From Pseudomonas sp. 7P_10.2_Bac1 (lineage in GTDB: Bacteria > Pseudomonadota > Gammaproteobacteria > Pseudomonadales > Pseudomonadaceae): DNA of 64,000 bases. The notes below the pieces were generated by a model. That model searched no databases and was not told the origin of the DNA. It saw only the letters and a program-made list of their open reading frames with translations. Position 1 is the first letter of the stretch, and every line of letters starts with the position of its first letter. This document shows, piece after piece, positions 43,613 through 51,764 of the stretch. The stretch covers positions 19,975-83,974 of the forward strand of contig NZ_JANLNV010000063.1 of NCBI RefSeq assembly GCF_025465935.1, written 5' to 3'. A program made the translations under genes and the position numbers.

Positions 43613-44929
43613 CTATTGGGGTAACCCCTGTTCGTGACAGTAGTAGACCTTTGTGTAGCCTTTCATGAAGTCGATCACACCGTTGGCCACGGCCATCGGG
43701 TCTTCTCGGCGAAGTAAGACTTTGGCGATCTGCTCGGCGATCCACCCCATTTCTGCTTCTTTCATCCCGAGGCGGGTAATTTCAACGGTGCCTAGCCGAA
43801 TACCGGTTTCGCGGTGTGGGTCGACATCCCACGGCAACGGCATTTCATTGGTGATGATGTTGGCGGCCTCCAGACGCTGGACAGCATCCCGGCCACACTC
43901 GAAGGGTTTTGAATCCATAACGATCTGATGGGTTTGGGTATAACCCTGCTCTCGATAAAAGACCGTGACCCCTTGGTTCTCCAGTGACCTGGCAAGTGCT
44001 CGGGCATTGCGAACCACCTGCTTCATGTAAGCGGTGCCGTACTCAAGCAATTCGGTTGCCGCCACTGCAAGCGCCGCTACGCGATTGATCTGGTGGCTGC
44101 CGGTCAAGGTGGGGAAAATCGCCGTGTTGATGGGCACTGTCAGTTCGGGATCATTCCAGACCATGATGCCTCCCTGCGGGCCGCTGAATGTTTTGCCCGA
44201 AGACCCGGTCATCAAGTCCGCCCCCTCATTGAGCGGGTCTTGAAAAAGCCCGGAGGCGATTAATCCCAACTGATGGGCAGCGTCGTAATAGACCTTCCCG
44301 CCCCAGGGCGAAACGATATTTTTGATCTCCCTGACAGGAAGCGCGAAAAGCGTGAGCGTCATTCCCAACCCGATGACTTGTGGTCTCAAGGCACGGGCCA
44401 TCTCACTCAACCGATCGAGGTCTACCTCGCCAGTTTTGGGGGTAAAAGGGATGTCCCACACCTTCAGCCCTCTGACGCCCGGCGGCCCATTCATCCTGTT
44501 GCTGGTGTCTCCGCCCCTGATAACTGACACCGTCATGATGCTATCACCGGGCCGGGTCAATGCCGTGTAGGCCGCGAGTACCGCCGCCATTCCGCCCATC
44601 AACCGATGGTCAGCGTACTGGGCATCAAAGGTCATCTTCAGGAGTTCTACGCATAAGGACTCCAGTTCATCGATATTTTTCATGCCCGAGAAAAATCGGT
44701 TATCACGACCGATATGCCCACCTGAGGCGCGTGTACCCACCTCACTGGAAAGAAGGGCGCGTACGGATGGGCTAGTCGGGGATTCAGCCGCCACGAGATT
44801 GATGCACTGTTGCCCGCGCCACTGTTCATTTCGTGTAACGGCAGCTCTAACCAGATCGGCCATGGCGGAGTGTGACTGGGCTTGTTTCAACAAAGCGCTG
44901 GCGCACTGTAGGCATTGGGCATCGTGCAT
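43613..44929 (-). CDS. Atypical serine hydroxymethyltransferase-like PLP enzyme
   Basis: 438 residues, fold type I PLP enzyme of the SHMT family. Conserved: NLVAAESPTSPSVRAL (Glu of the usual SEN/SES motif), YYDAAHQLGLIASG (Asp and His), and PLP lysine in GSSGKTFSGPQGG. Divergent: the usual TTTxHKTLRGPRGG has Gly for His before the lysine, and the tyrosine-rich EGYPGxRYYGG loop is replaced by ASGGHIGRDNRFFSGM. Housekeeping GlyA is therefore unlikely, and folate use doubtful. With the halogenase 46 bases upstream, it may act on the halogenated amino acid (aldol/retro-aldol or elimination). This role is inference. Confidence 0.8.
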   Translation of the reverse strand: MHDAQCLQCASALLKQAQSHSAMADLVRAAVTRNEQWRGQQCINLVAAESPTSPSVRALLSSEVGTRASGGHIGRDNRFFSGMKNIDELESLCVELLKMTFDAQYADHRLMGGMAAVLAAYTALTRPGDSIMTVSVIRGGDTSNRMNGPPGVRGLKVWDIPFTPKTGEVDLDRLSEMARALRPQVIGLGMTLTLFALPVREIKNIVSPWGGKVYYDAAHQLGLIASGLFQDPLNEGADLMTGSSGKTFSGPQGGIMVWNDPELTVPINTAIFPTLTGSHQINRVAALAVAATELLEYGTAYMKQVVRNARALARSLENQGVTVFYREQGYTQTHQIVMDSKPFECGRDAVQRLEAANIITNEMPLPWDVDPHRETGIRLGTVEITRLGMKEAEMGWIAEQIAKVLLRREDPMAVANGVIDFMKGYTKVYYCHEQGLPQ

Positions 44930-44975
44930 GATCTGAATCCTGTGGGGCCTGTGGATAACGAAGAAGCACCTTGTT

Positions 44976-45740
44976 TCAAGTCAGGCTTTTCGCCGCCTCG
45001 GCATGCTCGTTCTCCCACCACCGATCATTGCCGTGCAGGTTCCTGTCGAGGTGTTTTTCATCTGCCCACGTCATGTTCAGGATGATTCGCGTAGCGTCTT
45101 CATTGAGCGGAACGGTGCGATGGAGCGTCGTATCCGTGCGCAGAAAATAGATATCGCCCGTTTCAAAACCGTAAGTGGCAATCGGGTTACTGCACAGGAT
45201 TTCATGAATTCTGGGGTTGGATTTGTCCCATGTCGTGTGAGGAACGCATTGCAGCATCCCGCCTTTGGAAATCGGTGGTGTCTCGATAATCCAGATCAGC
45301 GCGAAACTGTAATCGCCCCAATGCCAACCATGAGTGTCACCTTTACGCTCCTGTTGGGTGATCAGGTATTCCTCGTCCTTGGAGACTGAAGCAATAATGT
45401 TGGTGTCAGCGATCACAGACAGCATGGCCAGCATGGATTCGCACTTGGACAGGGCACAAATGAGCTCACTGTTTTCCGCAATAAATTCGCTGCGTACAAC
45501 ACTCATGTATCGCGGCGTGTAATCGGTGGTCGCCAGATGTAGATCTCTGCGCTCAATCTGGCGATCAATAAGCTTTTTTACCTCGCGGGTAACTTGCTGG
45601 CGCAGAGTGTCGCTGACGACATCGCGTAATTTGATAAAACCATTTCGAGAGAACTCATTGCGCAGTATGAACAGTCTTTGCTCAGGAAAGTTGTCTTTAT
45701 AATACTGTTGCAGCAAGACTTTATCTAACATGTCGTTCAT
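44976..45740 (-). CDS. BesD-like Fe(II)/2-oxoglutarate-dependent amino-acid radical halogenase
   Basis: 254 residues. The iron site reads HGWHWGDYSF: His140-Trp-Gly142, where ordinary 2-oxoglutarate oxygenases have His-x-Asp/Glu. A Gly there opens a site for chloride and marks radical halogenases. The distal His is His207 (TLHRTV) and the oxoglutarate Arg is Arg218. With a constant offset of three, residues I recall as binding lysine in Streptomyces BesD are all present: Arg77, Glu123, His137, Asp143, Asn222, Thr224, Trp242. RBS AGAGGACGTGAA fixes the start at 45740. It probably chlorinates a free basic amino acid such as lysine or ornithine; a hydroxylase is the alternative. First gene of a three-gene operon. 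Confidence 0.82.
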   Translation of the reverse strand: MNDMLDKVLLQQYYKDNFPEQRLFILRNEFSRNGFIKLRDVVSDTLRQQVTREVKKLIDRQIERRDLHLATTDYTPRYMSVVRSEFIAENSELICALSKCESMLAMLSVIADTNIIASVSKDEEYLITQQERKGDTHGWHWGDYSFALIWIIETPPISKGGMLQCVPHTTWDKSNPRIHEILCSNPIATYGFETGDIYFLRTDTTLHRTVPLNEDATRIILNMTWADEKHLDRNLHGNDRWWENEHAEAAKSLT

Positions 45741-45933
45741 TTCACGTCCTCTAAAATAAATTGAAGCGGATATGGAAATGTTGAAGGTTAAACATTGTGT
45801 TTGAGCAGCCAGTGCTGATGACGACCGTTCAAAAACAATAAAACCCCTCTTCAAAAAAGTCTATGGTTTTATCTTCGATCTATGGTATGTAAGTTTTTGA
45901 GGTCTTGTTTTCACTTTTCGTAAGGTTCGCCGT
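45741..45933. promoter_or_regulatory. AT-rich divergent promoter region, halogenase operon/Lrp gene
   Basis: The 193-base spacer is markedly AT-rich. TCTATGGT occurs twice (45860 and 45879) flanking TTTATCTTCGA, and AAAAACAATAAAACCCC lies nearby; these are candidate Lrp-type sites that could serve both directions. I cannot fix the promoters by eye. Confidence 0.5.
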
Positions 45934-46395
45934 ATGAAAAAACTTACAAACAGCAGTCAAAAATTAGACTCTATTGATCGCGCGCTCATTTTTGCGCTCT
46001 ACGAAAACGCCCGCACCTCCATCCGAGCACTTAGCCGCCAAGTGGGCCTCTCGGCGCCAGGTTGCAGCGAACGCATCAGACGTCTGGAGGCGGAAGGTGT
46101 CATAACCGGATTCGCTTTGGAGTTGGACGCGCTCGCTCTGGGCTATGTACTGCAGGCATTGGTCCGGGTAAAACCATTACCAGGAAAGTTCCACGAAGTT
46201 GAAGCGCTGATCAAACGTATTAAAGAGTGTGTAACCTGCTACAAAATCACGGGCGACGACAGTTTTGTGTGTCATCTGTATATCGAATCAGTTCATCATC
46301 TGGACCAGACCCTACAGCAGATAGCGCAATTGGCTGACACCCATACCTCGATAATAAAAACGGTAGATCGGAAGTTACCAGCGATAAATATATAG
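45934..46395 (+). CDS. Lrp/AsnC family regulator of the halogenase cluster
   Basis: 153 residues: N-terminal winged helix (SIDRALIFALYENARTSIRALSRQVGLSAPGCSERIRRLEAEG) and C-terminal RAM domain (KPLPGKFHEVEALIKRIKECVTCYKITGDDSFVCHLYIE). Divergent from the halogenase gene, the classic position for a local regulator that senses an amino acid. It probably autoregulates and controls the three-gene operon in response to the substrate or product. Codons are less GC-biased than in backbone genes. Confidence 0.88.
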   Translation: MKKLTNSSQKLDSIDRALIFALYENARTSIRALSRQVGLSAPGCSERIRRLEAEGVITGFALELDALALGYVLQALVRVKPLPGKFHEVEALIKRIKECVTCYKITGDDSFVCHLYIESVHHLDQTLQQIAQLADTHTSIIKTVDRKLPAINI

Positions 46396-47060
46396 TCGCT
46401 GTGATTTCTGCTCGTCGCTTATTTGCAAATGGTGTGATCTTGATAATTAGTATCCTTTTTTACATGTAAGCCATAGCGTCCCTAATGACTTTTATAGGCT
46501 CTCTATCTTCGGAAGGGAATTAATGGCGTGCGGTTTAGATTTTAGTTTTGCTTCAAATCCGCCAGATCTACGCGTGGCTGGAGGGCCGCGGGTTATCATT
46601 AGCGATTACGTTGAATTATTTACCGAAGCGTAGGCTTGCTTCTTCAAAAAGCGTGCAGTCTTGATGCCTAGCTGCTACATCATGACGCGGTTTAGATTAA
46701 GGCCGTATCTACACCATAGCCCTTGACCACCAGCTCTCAAACCCCAGAAAAAAGGCCCGCCTTGTGGTGAATCTTTTCTGTATTGCGTATGGTGCGGTAC
46801 TTGAAATATAACTAAAGATTATCTATTTATTTAATAGTTAGTTAAATACAGGCACTAGATAGTGTTATCTCTTAGATTACCCTGATGGTGACGAACGGGT
46901 TATTTAGTCTTTACCTCGATGTGGTGTGGTCGAATTACTTTCGTCGGCCCGCCTACCACAGTTAGGAACGGCACATCTTTCCAGCTTTTGAGTATTCCCA
47001 TATAGACGGGATGAACGACAACACCTGCCCAAGCAGGATGTTGTCATTCTCAGATGTGGC
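46396..47060. other. 665-base AT-rich gap without a confident gene
   Basis: Base composition is lower in GC than the flanks. A 36-codon frame at 46523-46633 (+) has a good GGAAGGGAAT site and begins MACGLDFSFASNPPDLRV, but I do not recognise it. A hairpin GACAACA-CCTGC-CCAA-GCAGG-A-TGTTGTC at 47017-47045 may end the receptor gene, though no T run follows on the minus strand. Otherwise nothing supported; this resembles decayed insertion sequence. Confidence 0.5.
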
Positions 47061-49469
47061 TTACATGCTCCACTTCATGGTCACGGCCACGTTACGTGGG
47101 TCGCCGAAGATGTTTGCGCCTGCCGGGTTACTGATGCTCTGGTAGTAGTGCTTGTCGAACACGTTGTTCAGGTTGGCTTGCACTTTGAGGTTTTTGTTCA
47201 CGTTGTAGCCGGTCATCAGGTCGACGATGCTGTAGCCGCCCTGAGATACGCCGTAAGTTGTGTATGTGCTGCTCTGGCTGCGGAATGAACCGCCGATCGA
47301 CCATTTTTCGAGGTCGCCCGGCAATTGATAAATGGTGGACAGTTTGAGCAGGTTGTAGGGCGTGTCGCTGTCGAAGCGACCGCTGCCACCTTTGACGTTC
47401 TTGGCGCCCGCATAGGTGTAGCCGGCGGAGGCTTGCCAGCCACGGGCAAGCATGCCTTGCAGTTCAAGGTCGACGCCTTTGGTTTCTACTTCGCCAGAAG
47501 CCACGGAGCAGGAAGCAACACCCGGTGCACAGGCATCAAGCCCTTGTGCGAGGTTTTCTTGGTTTAACTGGAAGTAGGCCAGGCTAGCGTTCAGCGCCCC
47601 GTCAAAGTACTCGCCCTTGATCCCTACTTCGCGGTTGGTACCAGTGACCGGCGGCAGAAGGCTGCCCTGGAAGTTCACGTTGGCTTGCGGCTGGAAGATT
47701 CTGGTCCAGCTGGTGTACACCGAGTAGGTTTCGTTGATGTCGTAGATCAGGCCGGCATAGGGCGTGTATTCGCGCGTAGCCTTGTAGTTAGCGCCAAATG
47801 CGTAGTCGCCGGAAATCGTGTTCTGTTCGTATTCATACCAATCCAGGCGTGAACCGAGGATCAGTTTCAGGTCGTCACGCAGATGGAAGCGCACGGTGGC
47901 GTAGGTACTGTATTGCTCGACCTTGCCCTTACGAGACCAGTTGTAGTTGATGGCCGGTTTTTCTGCGCTGTGATAGTCGAAGTTTGATGGGTCGAGCACG
48001 ATGTTTGGGTCGTTGAGGAAACCACCGCCCGGGCCATCGTCGGTTTTATCATTGCGATAGCTGCCGCCGATTACCAGTTCGTGGGTCGCACCCAACAGGG
48101 TGAAAGGGCCGGAAACGTAGCTGTCGACGCTTTTTTGGGTGTGCTGGTAGGTGTAACGGCCCACGTTCAGGTTCAACTGATCTGCACTTGGGTCCAGTCG
48201 ATAGAAACTGGTGCCCAGCATGTCCAGGTCGCCTCGCAGCCATGTGGTATTCAGACGTAGCTTCCAGTCGTTGTCGAAGCGGTGCTCAATTTCGGCAAAT
48301 GCGCTGGTGTTTTTCTTGTTCCAGTAGGTCCAGTTCGGGCTCATGCGTGTCGAGCGGGATATTGGCAGGAACGTGCTATTGGCCTTGGTCGGGATGCCCG
48401 ACCAGTCGGCTCCTGGGTTGTCTTCACGGTTGTAGTACGCGCCGAGGGTGAGGGTAGTGGCTTCGCTCAGGTCAAATTCGGTGATGCCGTACAACAACTG
48501 GCGCTTGCTGCTGTAACCATCGATAAAGCTGTCTTTGTCCTGGAAGGCACCGACCACGCGGCCCCTGATCGAACCGCTGGAATTGAGTGCGCTGCTGGCA
48601 TCGATTTCGGTGCGGTAGTTGTCCCATGAGCCAGCTCCCAAGGTGACTGAAACTTGCGGCTCGACAGTGGGGCGCTTGCGGATCAGGTTGAGGGTGCCGG
48701 AGGGGTTGCCTGCACCGAGCATCAGGCCCGATGCACCGCGCACGACTTCAACCCGGTCGAACATTGCCAGGGTCGACGTGCCAAGGGTGTCGCTGTCATA
48801 CGCGATTGGCAGTCCGTCAATCATGATGTTGTCGATGGCGGAACCGCGGGAGTAGAACTCTGGACGTTCACCACCGGTTTTACGCATGGTCAAGCCTGGG
48901 GTGTAAGTCGAAATGTCCTCCAGAGACTGCATGTTCTGGTCGTCCATGCGTTGGCGAGTGATTACCGTGACCGACTGTGGCGTCTCGCGCATGGAGGTGG
49001 CCAGTTTGGTCGCGGTACTCATGGAGCCGGTAGTGTACGATCCGCTTCCCTCTGTCGTTGCTCCCAGCGATTGGCCCGAGACATTCGTCGCGCCAAGTAC
49101 CACCGTTGTTCCGTGACTGGCCGGGATTAACACATAGCCACCATTGCTTTGACGCTGCGCTTGTAACCCGCTATTGGCCAGCAAGCGCATCAGTCCCTCC
49201 TCGACGCTGTACATGCCAGTCAGGCCCGTCGTAGTCAGACGGCGGGTTTGCTCGGTATCAAATGAAATCGTCACGCCCGCCTGCACTCCGAACTGGGTCA
49301 GGGCAGGGCCAAGCAGGCCTGAGGCGATCTGGTAGGACGCCTGGCTTTGCGCCAAAACTGGCGTGGACATTAGCGCCAGCCCCGACAGACTCGCGAGGCT
49401 CAGTCCAAAGAGAGCCAAGCGAACCGGGCGGGTCATTGAAGTCTTCGCATAGAGGGGAATCAGGGGCAT
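47061..49469 (-). CDS. TonB-dependent siderophore receptor with signalling domain
   Basis: 802 residues. Signal peptide (~1-40, ending PVLAQSQ), then a secretin/TonB short N-terminal (STN) signalling domain (~45-115, GLLGPALTQFGVQAGVTISFD and GLMRLLANSGLQAQRQ), the plug (RQRMDDQNMQSLEDISTYTPGL; GASGLMLGAGNPSGTLNLIRKR) and a 22-strand barrel ending VAVTMKWSM. The STN domain relays ligand binding to the FecR-type protein encoded upstream. Probable substrate is a ferric siderophore made by other organisms, since no biosynthetic genes are near. An iron-starvation sigma promoter would be expected in 49470-49581, but I could not define it. Confidence 0.92.
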   Translation of the reverse strand: MPLIPLYAKTSMTRPVRLALFGLSLASLSGLALMSTPVLAQSQASYQIASGLLGPALTQFGVQAGVTISFDTEQTRRLTTTGLTGMYSVEEGLMRLLANSGLQAQRQSNGGYVLIPASHGTTVVLGATNVSGQSLGATTEGSGSYTTGSMSTATKLATSMRETPQSVTVITRQRMDDQNMQSLEDISTYTPGLTMRKTGGERPEFYSRGSAIDNIMIDGLPIAYDSDTLGTSTLAMFDRVEVVRGASGLMLGAGNPSGTLNLIRKRPTVEPQVSVTLGAGSWDNYRTEIDASSALNSSGSIRGRVVGAFQDKDSFIDGYSSKRQLLYGITEFDLSEATTLTLGAYYNREDNPGADWSGIPTKANSTFLPISRSTRMSPNWTYWNKKNTSAFAEIEHRFDNDWKLRLNTTWLRGDLDMLGTSFYRLDPSADQLNLNVGRYTYQHTQKSVDSYVSGPFTLLGATHELVIGGSYRNDKTDDGPGGGFLNDPNIVLDPSNFDYHSAEKPAINYNWSRKGKVEQYSTYATVRFHLRDDLKLILGSRLDWYEYEQNTISGDYAFGANYKATREYTPYAGLIYDINETYSVYTSWTRIFQPQANVNFQGSLLPPVTGTNREVGIKGEYFDGALNASLAYFQLNQENLAQGLDACAPGVASCSVASGEVETKGVDLELQGMLARGWQASAGYTYAGAKNVKGGSGRFDSDTPYNLLKLSTIYQLPGDLEKWSIGGSFRSQSSTYTTYGVSQGGYSIVDLMTGYNVNKNLKVQANLNNVFDKHYYQSISNPAGANIFGDPRNVAVTMKWSM

Positions 49470-49581
49470 TCGTTGATCCTTGCGTTGTCATGGCAGAAAG
49501 TCGCTGTCATCGCGGCTTGTGTCATTGACGGATGAGAATCAAAATCAGCAAGGTGACTTCTTAAACATTTTCAAATCGAAT

Positions 49582-50529
49582 TCATGCCGGTTCGATGCTG
49601 GCCCAAAAGCGCGTCAGGTAGCGCACCCTTACGGGTAAAGCCTGGCTCAGGTTTTCCAGCACGGTATCCGTATCATCTATGCGAAACGCGCCTGAGATGC
49701 TTAGCCCCTCAACCGATGTTGAACAGCGCAGTACGCCTGGGCGATAGCGTCCCAGCTCTTTGATGAAATCGCCCAGCCGCCAGTCATCCACGCTCAGCAT
49801 GCCCTGTACCCAAGCGGTCGAGCCCGGGGGCAAAGGGCTGGGAACATCTATTTCATCGCGATCAAAGGTGACTTGCTCTCCGGCATTAAGGCGCAGAGTA
49901 CGTTCAATATGCTGGTGCGGATTGACCTCAACAGCGGCTTGTAGCACTCCAACGCGCGTTTGGTCGGTTAATTGGCGGACGCTGAATCGGGTGCCCAGTG
50001 CATGCACTCGACCTTCTTCGGTCTGCACGATAAATGGGCGCTGGGTGGGGTCCTTGGCGGTTTGAACAAGAATTTCGCCACGGTACAACTGGATCAATCG
50101 CTGTTTTGAATCGAAGCGGATATCCAAAGCCGTGTCGGCGTTCAATTCCAGTTGCGAGCCATCGTCTAGGCGCAACGAGCGACGTTCACGCAGACTGGTA
50201 CGTTGTTGAGCAAGCATTGAGCGATACGGTACTTGCTCCGCTGCCAGCCACGTACAGCCGCTAACAGCTATCAGCATGCTCAGTAGTTTCAGCACATCAC
50301 GGCGTTGCGCTGTTGCTGCGTCAAGGCTGGATAGGGCCGCTTGTTTGGGCATCATTGCCCACTGTTGCTGGAGCGTTTCGACGCGTGCCCAAGCCGCAGC
50401 GTGCTTTGGGCTGGATTGCACCCAAGTTTGCCAGGCTTGAGTCCGTGCCTCGTTGGTAGTCCCGTCATTAAGCTGCACGTACCACGTGGCGGCAGCCTCA
50501 AGTGTCTTGAGGTCCAAGGAGGAAGGCAT
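49582..50529 (-). CDS. FecR-family anti-sigma/sigma regulator
   Basis: 315 residues. N-terminal cytoplasmic part (LEAAATWYVQLNDGTTNEARTQAWQTWVQSSPKHAAAWARVETL, DUF4880-like) precedes one membrane segment near residues 85-100, then the periplasmic FecR domain (LRLDDGSQLELNADTALDI; RFSVRQLTDQTRVGVLQAAVEV). It transmits the receptor signal to the ECF sigma factor. Start 50529 shares a base with the sigma stop (TGATG), so the two are coupled. Confidence 0.92.
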   Translation of the reverse strand: MPSSLDLKTLEAAATWYVQLNDGTTNEARTQAWQTWVQSSPKHAAAWARVETLQQQWAMMPKQAALSSLDAATAQRRDVLKLLSMLIAVSGCTWLAAEQVPYRSMLAQQRTSLRERRSLRLDDGSQLELNADTALDIRFDSKQRLIQLYRGEILVQTAKDPTQRPFIVQTEEGRVHALGTRFSVRQLTDQTRVGVLQAAVEVNPHQHIERTLRLNAGEQVTFDRDEIDVPSPLPPGSTAWVQGMLSVDDWRLGDFIKELGRYRPGVLRCSTSVEGLSISGAFRIDDTDTVLENLSQALPVRVRYLTRFWASIEPA

Positions 50530-51029
50530 CAGCTCTCGACCAGCAATAGGCAACGGGTCATGGCGCGAATTAGATGATTTTTGACCGTGGTGACCGAGAC
50601 ACCGAAACGTTCAGCAGTTGCAACATAGCTCAGCCCTTCAAGCTGGACCGCGAGGAATATCTCCCGAGTCCTGGTACCCAATTCGTCGAGCAGACTATCG
50701 ATCGCAACCAGCATTTCGATGATGGACAAACGAATTTCCGGCGAAACCTCTACGGGTTCAGGTCGCTGAGCCAAAGCATAAAGGTAAGCTTGCTCAATGG
50801 TGCGGCGGCGAGACTTATCGATCAACAGCGAGCGCGCAATGGCGCTAAGGTAACCCCGCGGTTCGCGAATTGGGGCGTCATGGCGGGCGGTCATGACTCG
50901 CAGGAACGTGTCTTGAGCCAAGTCCGAAGCATCGGCGGCATTGCCCAGCCGGACTCGCAACCAGCCCTTCAGCCAGCTGTTGTGATCGCTGTACAGCTGA
51001 TGAAGAACTGAATGATCAAGCGCTGACAT
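50529..51029 (-). CDS. FecI-type ECF sigma factor
   Basis: 166 residues: region 2 (LYSDHNSWLKGWLRVRLGNAADASDLAQDTFLRVMT) and region 4 helix-turn-helix (VQLEGLSYVATAERFGVSVTTVKNHLIRAM) of extracytoplasmic-function sigma factors, iron-starvation group. Start 51029 is preferred over 51044 because GGTGA lies eight bases upstream of it. A Fur box 24 bases upstream implies expression under iron limitation. It should drive the receptor gene. Confidence 0.92.
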   Translation of the reverse strand: MSALDHSVLHQLYSDHNSWLKGWLRVRLGNAADASDLAQDTFLRVMTARHDAPIREPRGYLSAIARSLLIDKSRRRTIEQAYLYALAQRPEPVEVSPEIRLSIIEMLVAIDSLLDELGTRTREIFLAVQLEGLSYVATAERFGVSVTTVKNHLIRAMTRCLLLVES

Positions 51030-51052
51030 GAGAGAGTCACCCATGACTAAAT

Positions 51053-51071
51053 GGTAATCGATCTCATTGTC
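51053..51071 (-). promoter_or_regulatory. Fur box of the sigma factor gene
   Basis: On the minus strand the 19 bases read GACAATGAGATCGATTACC, matching the GATAATGATAATCATTATC consensus at about 13 of 19 positions, including the AATGA and ATTA cores. Located just ahead of the sigma-factor start. Confidence 0.7.
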
Positions 51072-51309
51072 ATGATGGCAGGCTGTTTATGCAAGTGACT
51101 TTTCTAAGGCTGGTGAAGGCTCACAGAGAGTTCAAGAGATTCGTTTAGGTTTGGAGTGTGACCTCATCCGCTGAGTCAAAAACCAGGGCATGTGTTTTTC
51201 TTACCAAGCCCATGGATTGTTGCGGGGCCAGGGCTTAGTGATAGCTGATTGAATCGTCTTTACCTGACAAAGGTGGCGCTGGTGCCTGCGATGCGACCCG
51301 GAGAGTACA

Positions 51310-51417
51310 TCCATGCGGACGGCCATTGGGCTGGACTAGAGGGTAGAGGCCATTGCCGTCGAAAGGCTTGTAGGCGCGGTCTGTAGGTTTTACCAAGTGG
51401 CAAATTGTGTCGAAGAG
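51310..51417 (-). pseudogene. Integrase N-terminus remnant (DUF4102-type)
   Basis: The minus strand reads LFDTICHLVKPTDRAYKPFD then GNGLYPLVQPNGRPHG. This closely resembles the N-terminal arm-binding domain of P4-type tyrosine integrases (typically AKPTDKxYKLFDGxGLYLLV.PNG). The catalytic domain is missing and the frame runs into unrelated residues. It lies ~190 bases downstream of tRNA-Thr on the same strand, the standard site of an integrase gene after insertion into a tRNA 3' end. The rest of 51072-51541 has nothing else supported. Confidence 0.68.
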
Positions 51418-51541
51418 CGGAGTTGAGGTGCGCGATATAAGGAGGCTCCCTTTTATCGAAGTGACCTGTATCCCAAACGCTACCCTTAAAACGGTTGGAA
51501 GCCACCAGTTTCTAAGGGAAATCGATGGAACCCCAAAACGA

Positions 51542-51567
51542 AAAAACCCGCCAGAAGGCGGGTTTTT
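51542..51567 (-). terminator. Intrinsic terminator of tRNA-Thr
   Basis: AAAAACCCGCC-AGAA-GGCGGGTTTTT; the T run on the minus strand lies 43 bases beyond the tRNA 3' end. A symmetrical T run on the plus strand means it can act both ways. Confidence 0.85.
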
Positions 51568-51609
51568 CGTTAGTTTCAAAGTCTTAGTAGCAGCCTTTGA
51601 AACTTTGTA

Positions 51610-51685
<76 letters not shown>

Positions 51686-51764
51686 TTTATGGGCGTGGAG
51701 TATACGCGGATGTTCTGGCTTGTAAACCCCTGATTACAGACTATTTTCACGATCCGCATCGGCG

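Noticed and set aside
43613..44929. Housekeeping glyA
   Set aside because: Loop and active-site changes and the cluster context argue against it.
44976..45740. HxG in the halogenase treated as a sequencing or read error of HxD
   Set aside because: The Asp expected two residues after His is Gly in the context HWGD, and the neighbouring substrate residues all fit the halogenase family, so an error is unlikely.
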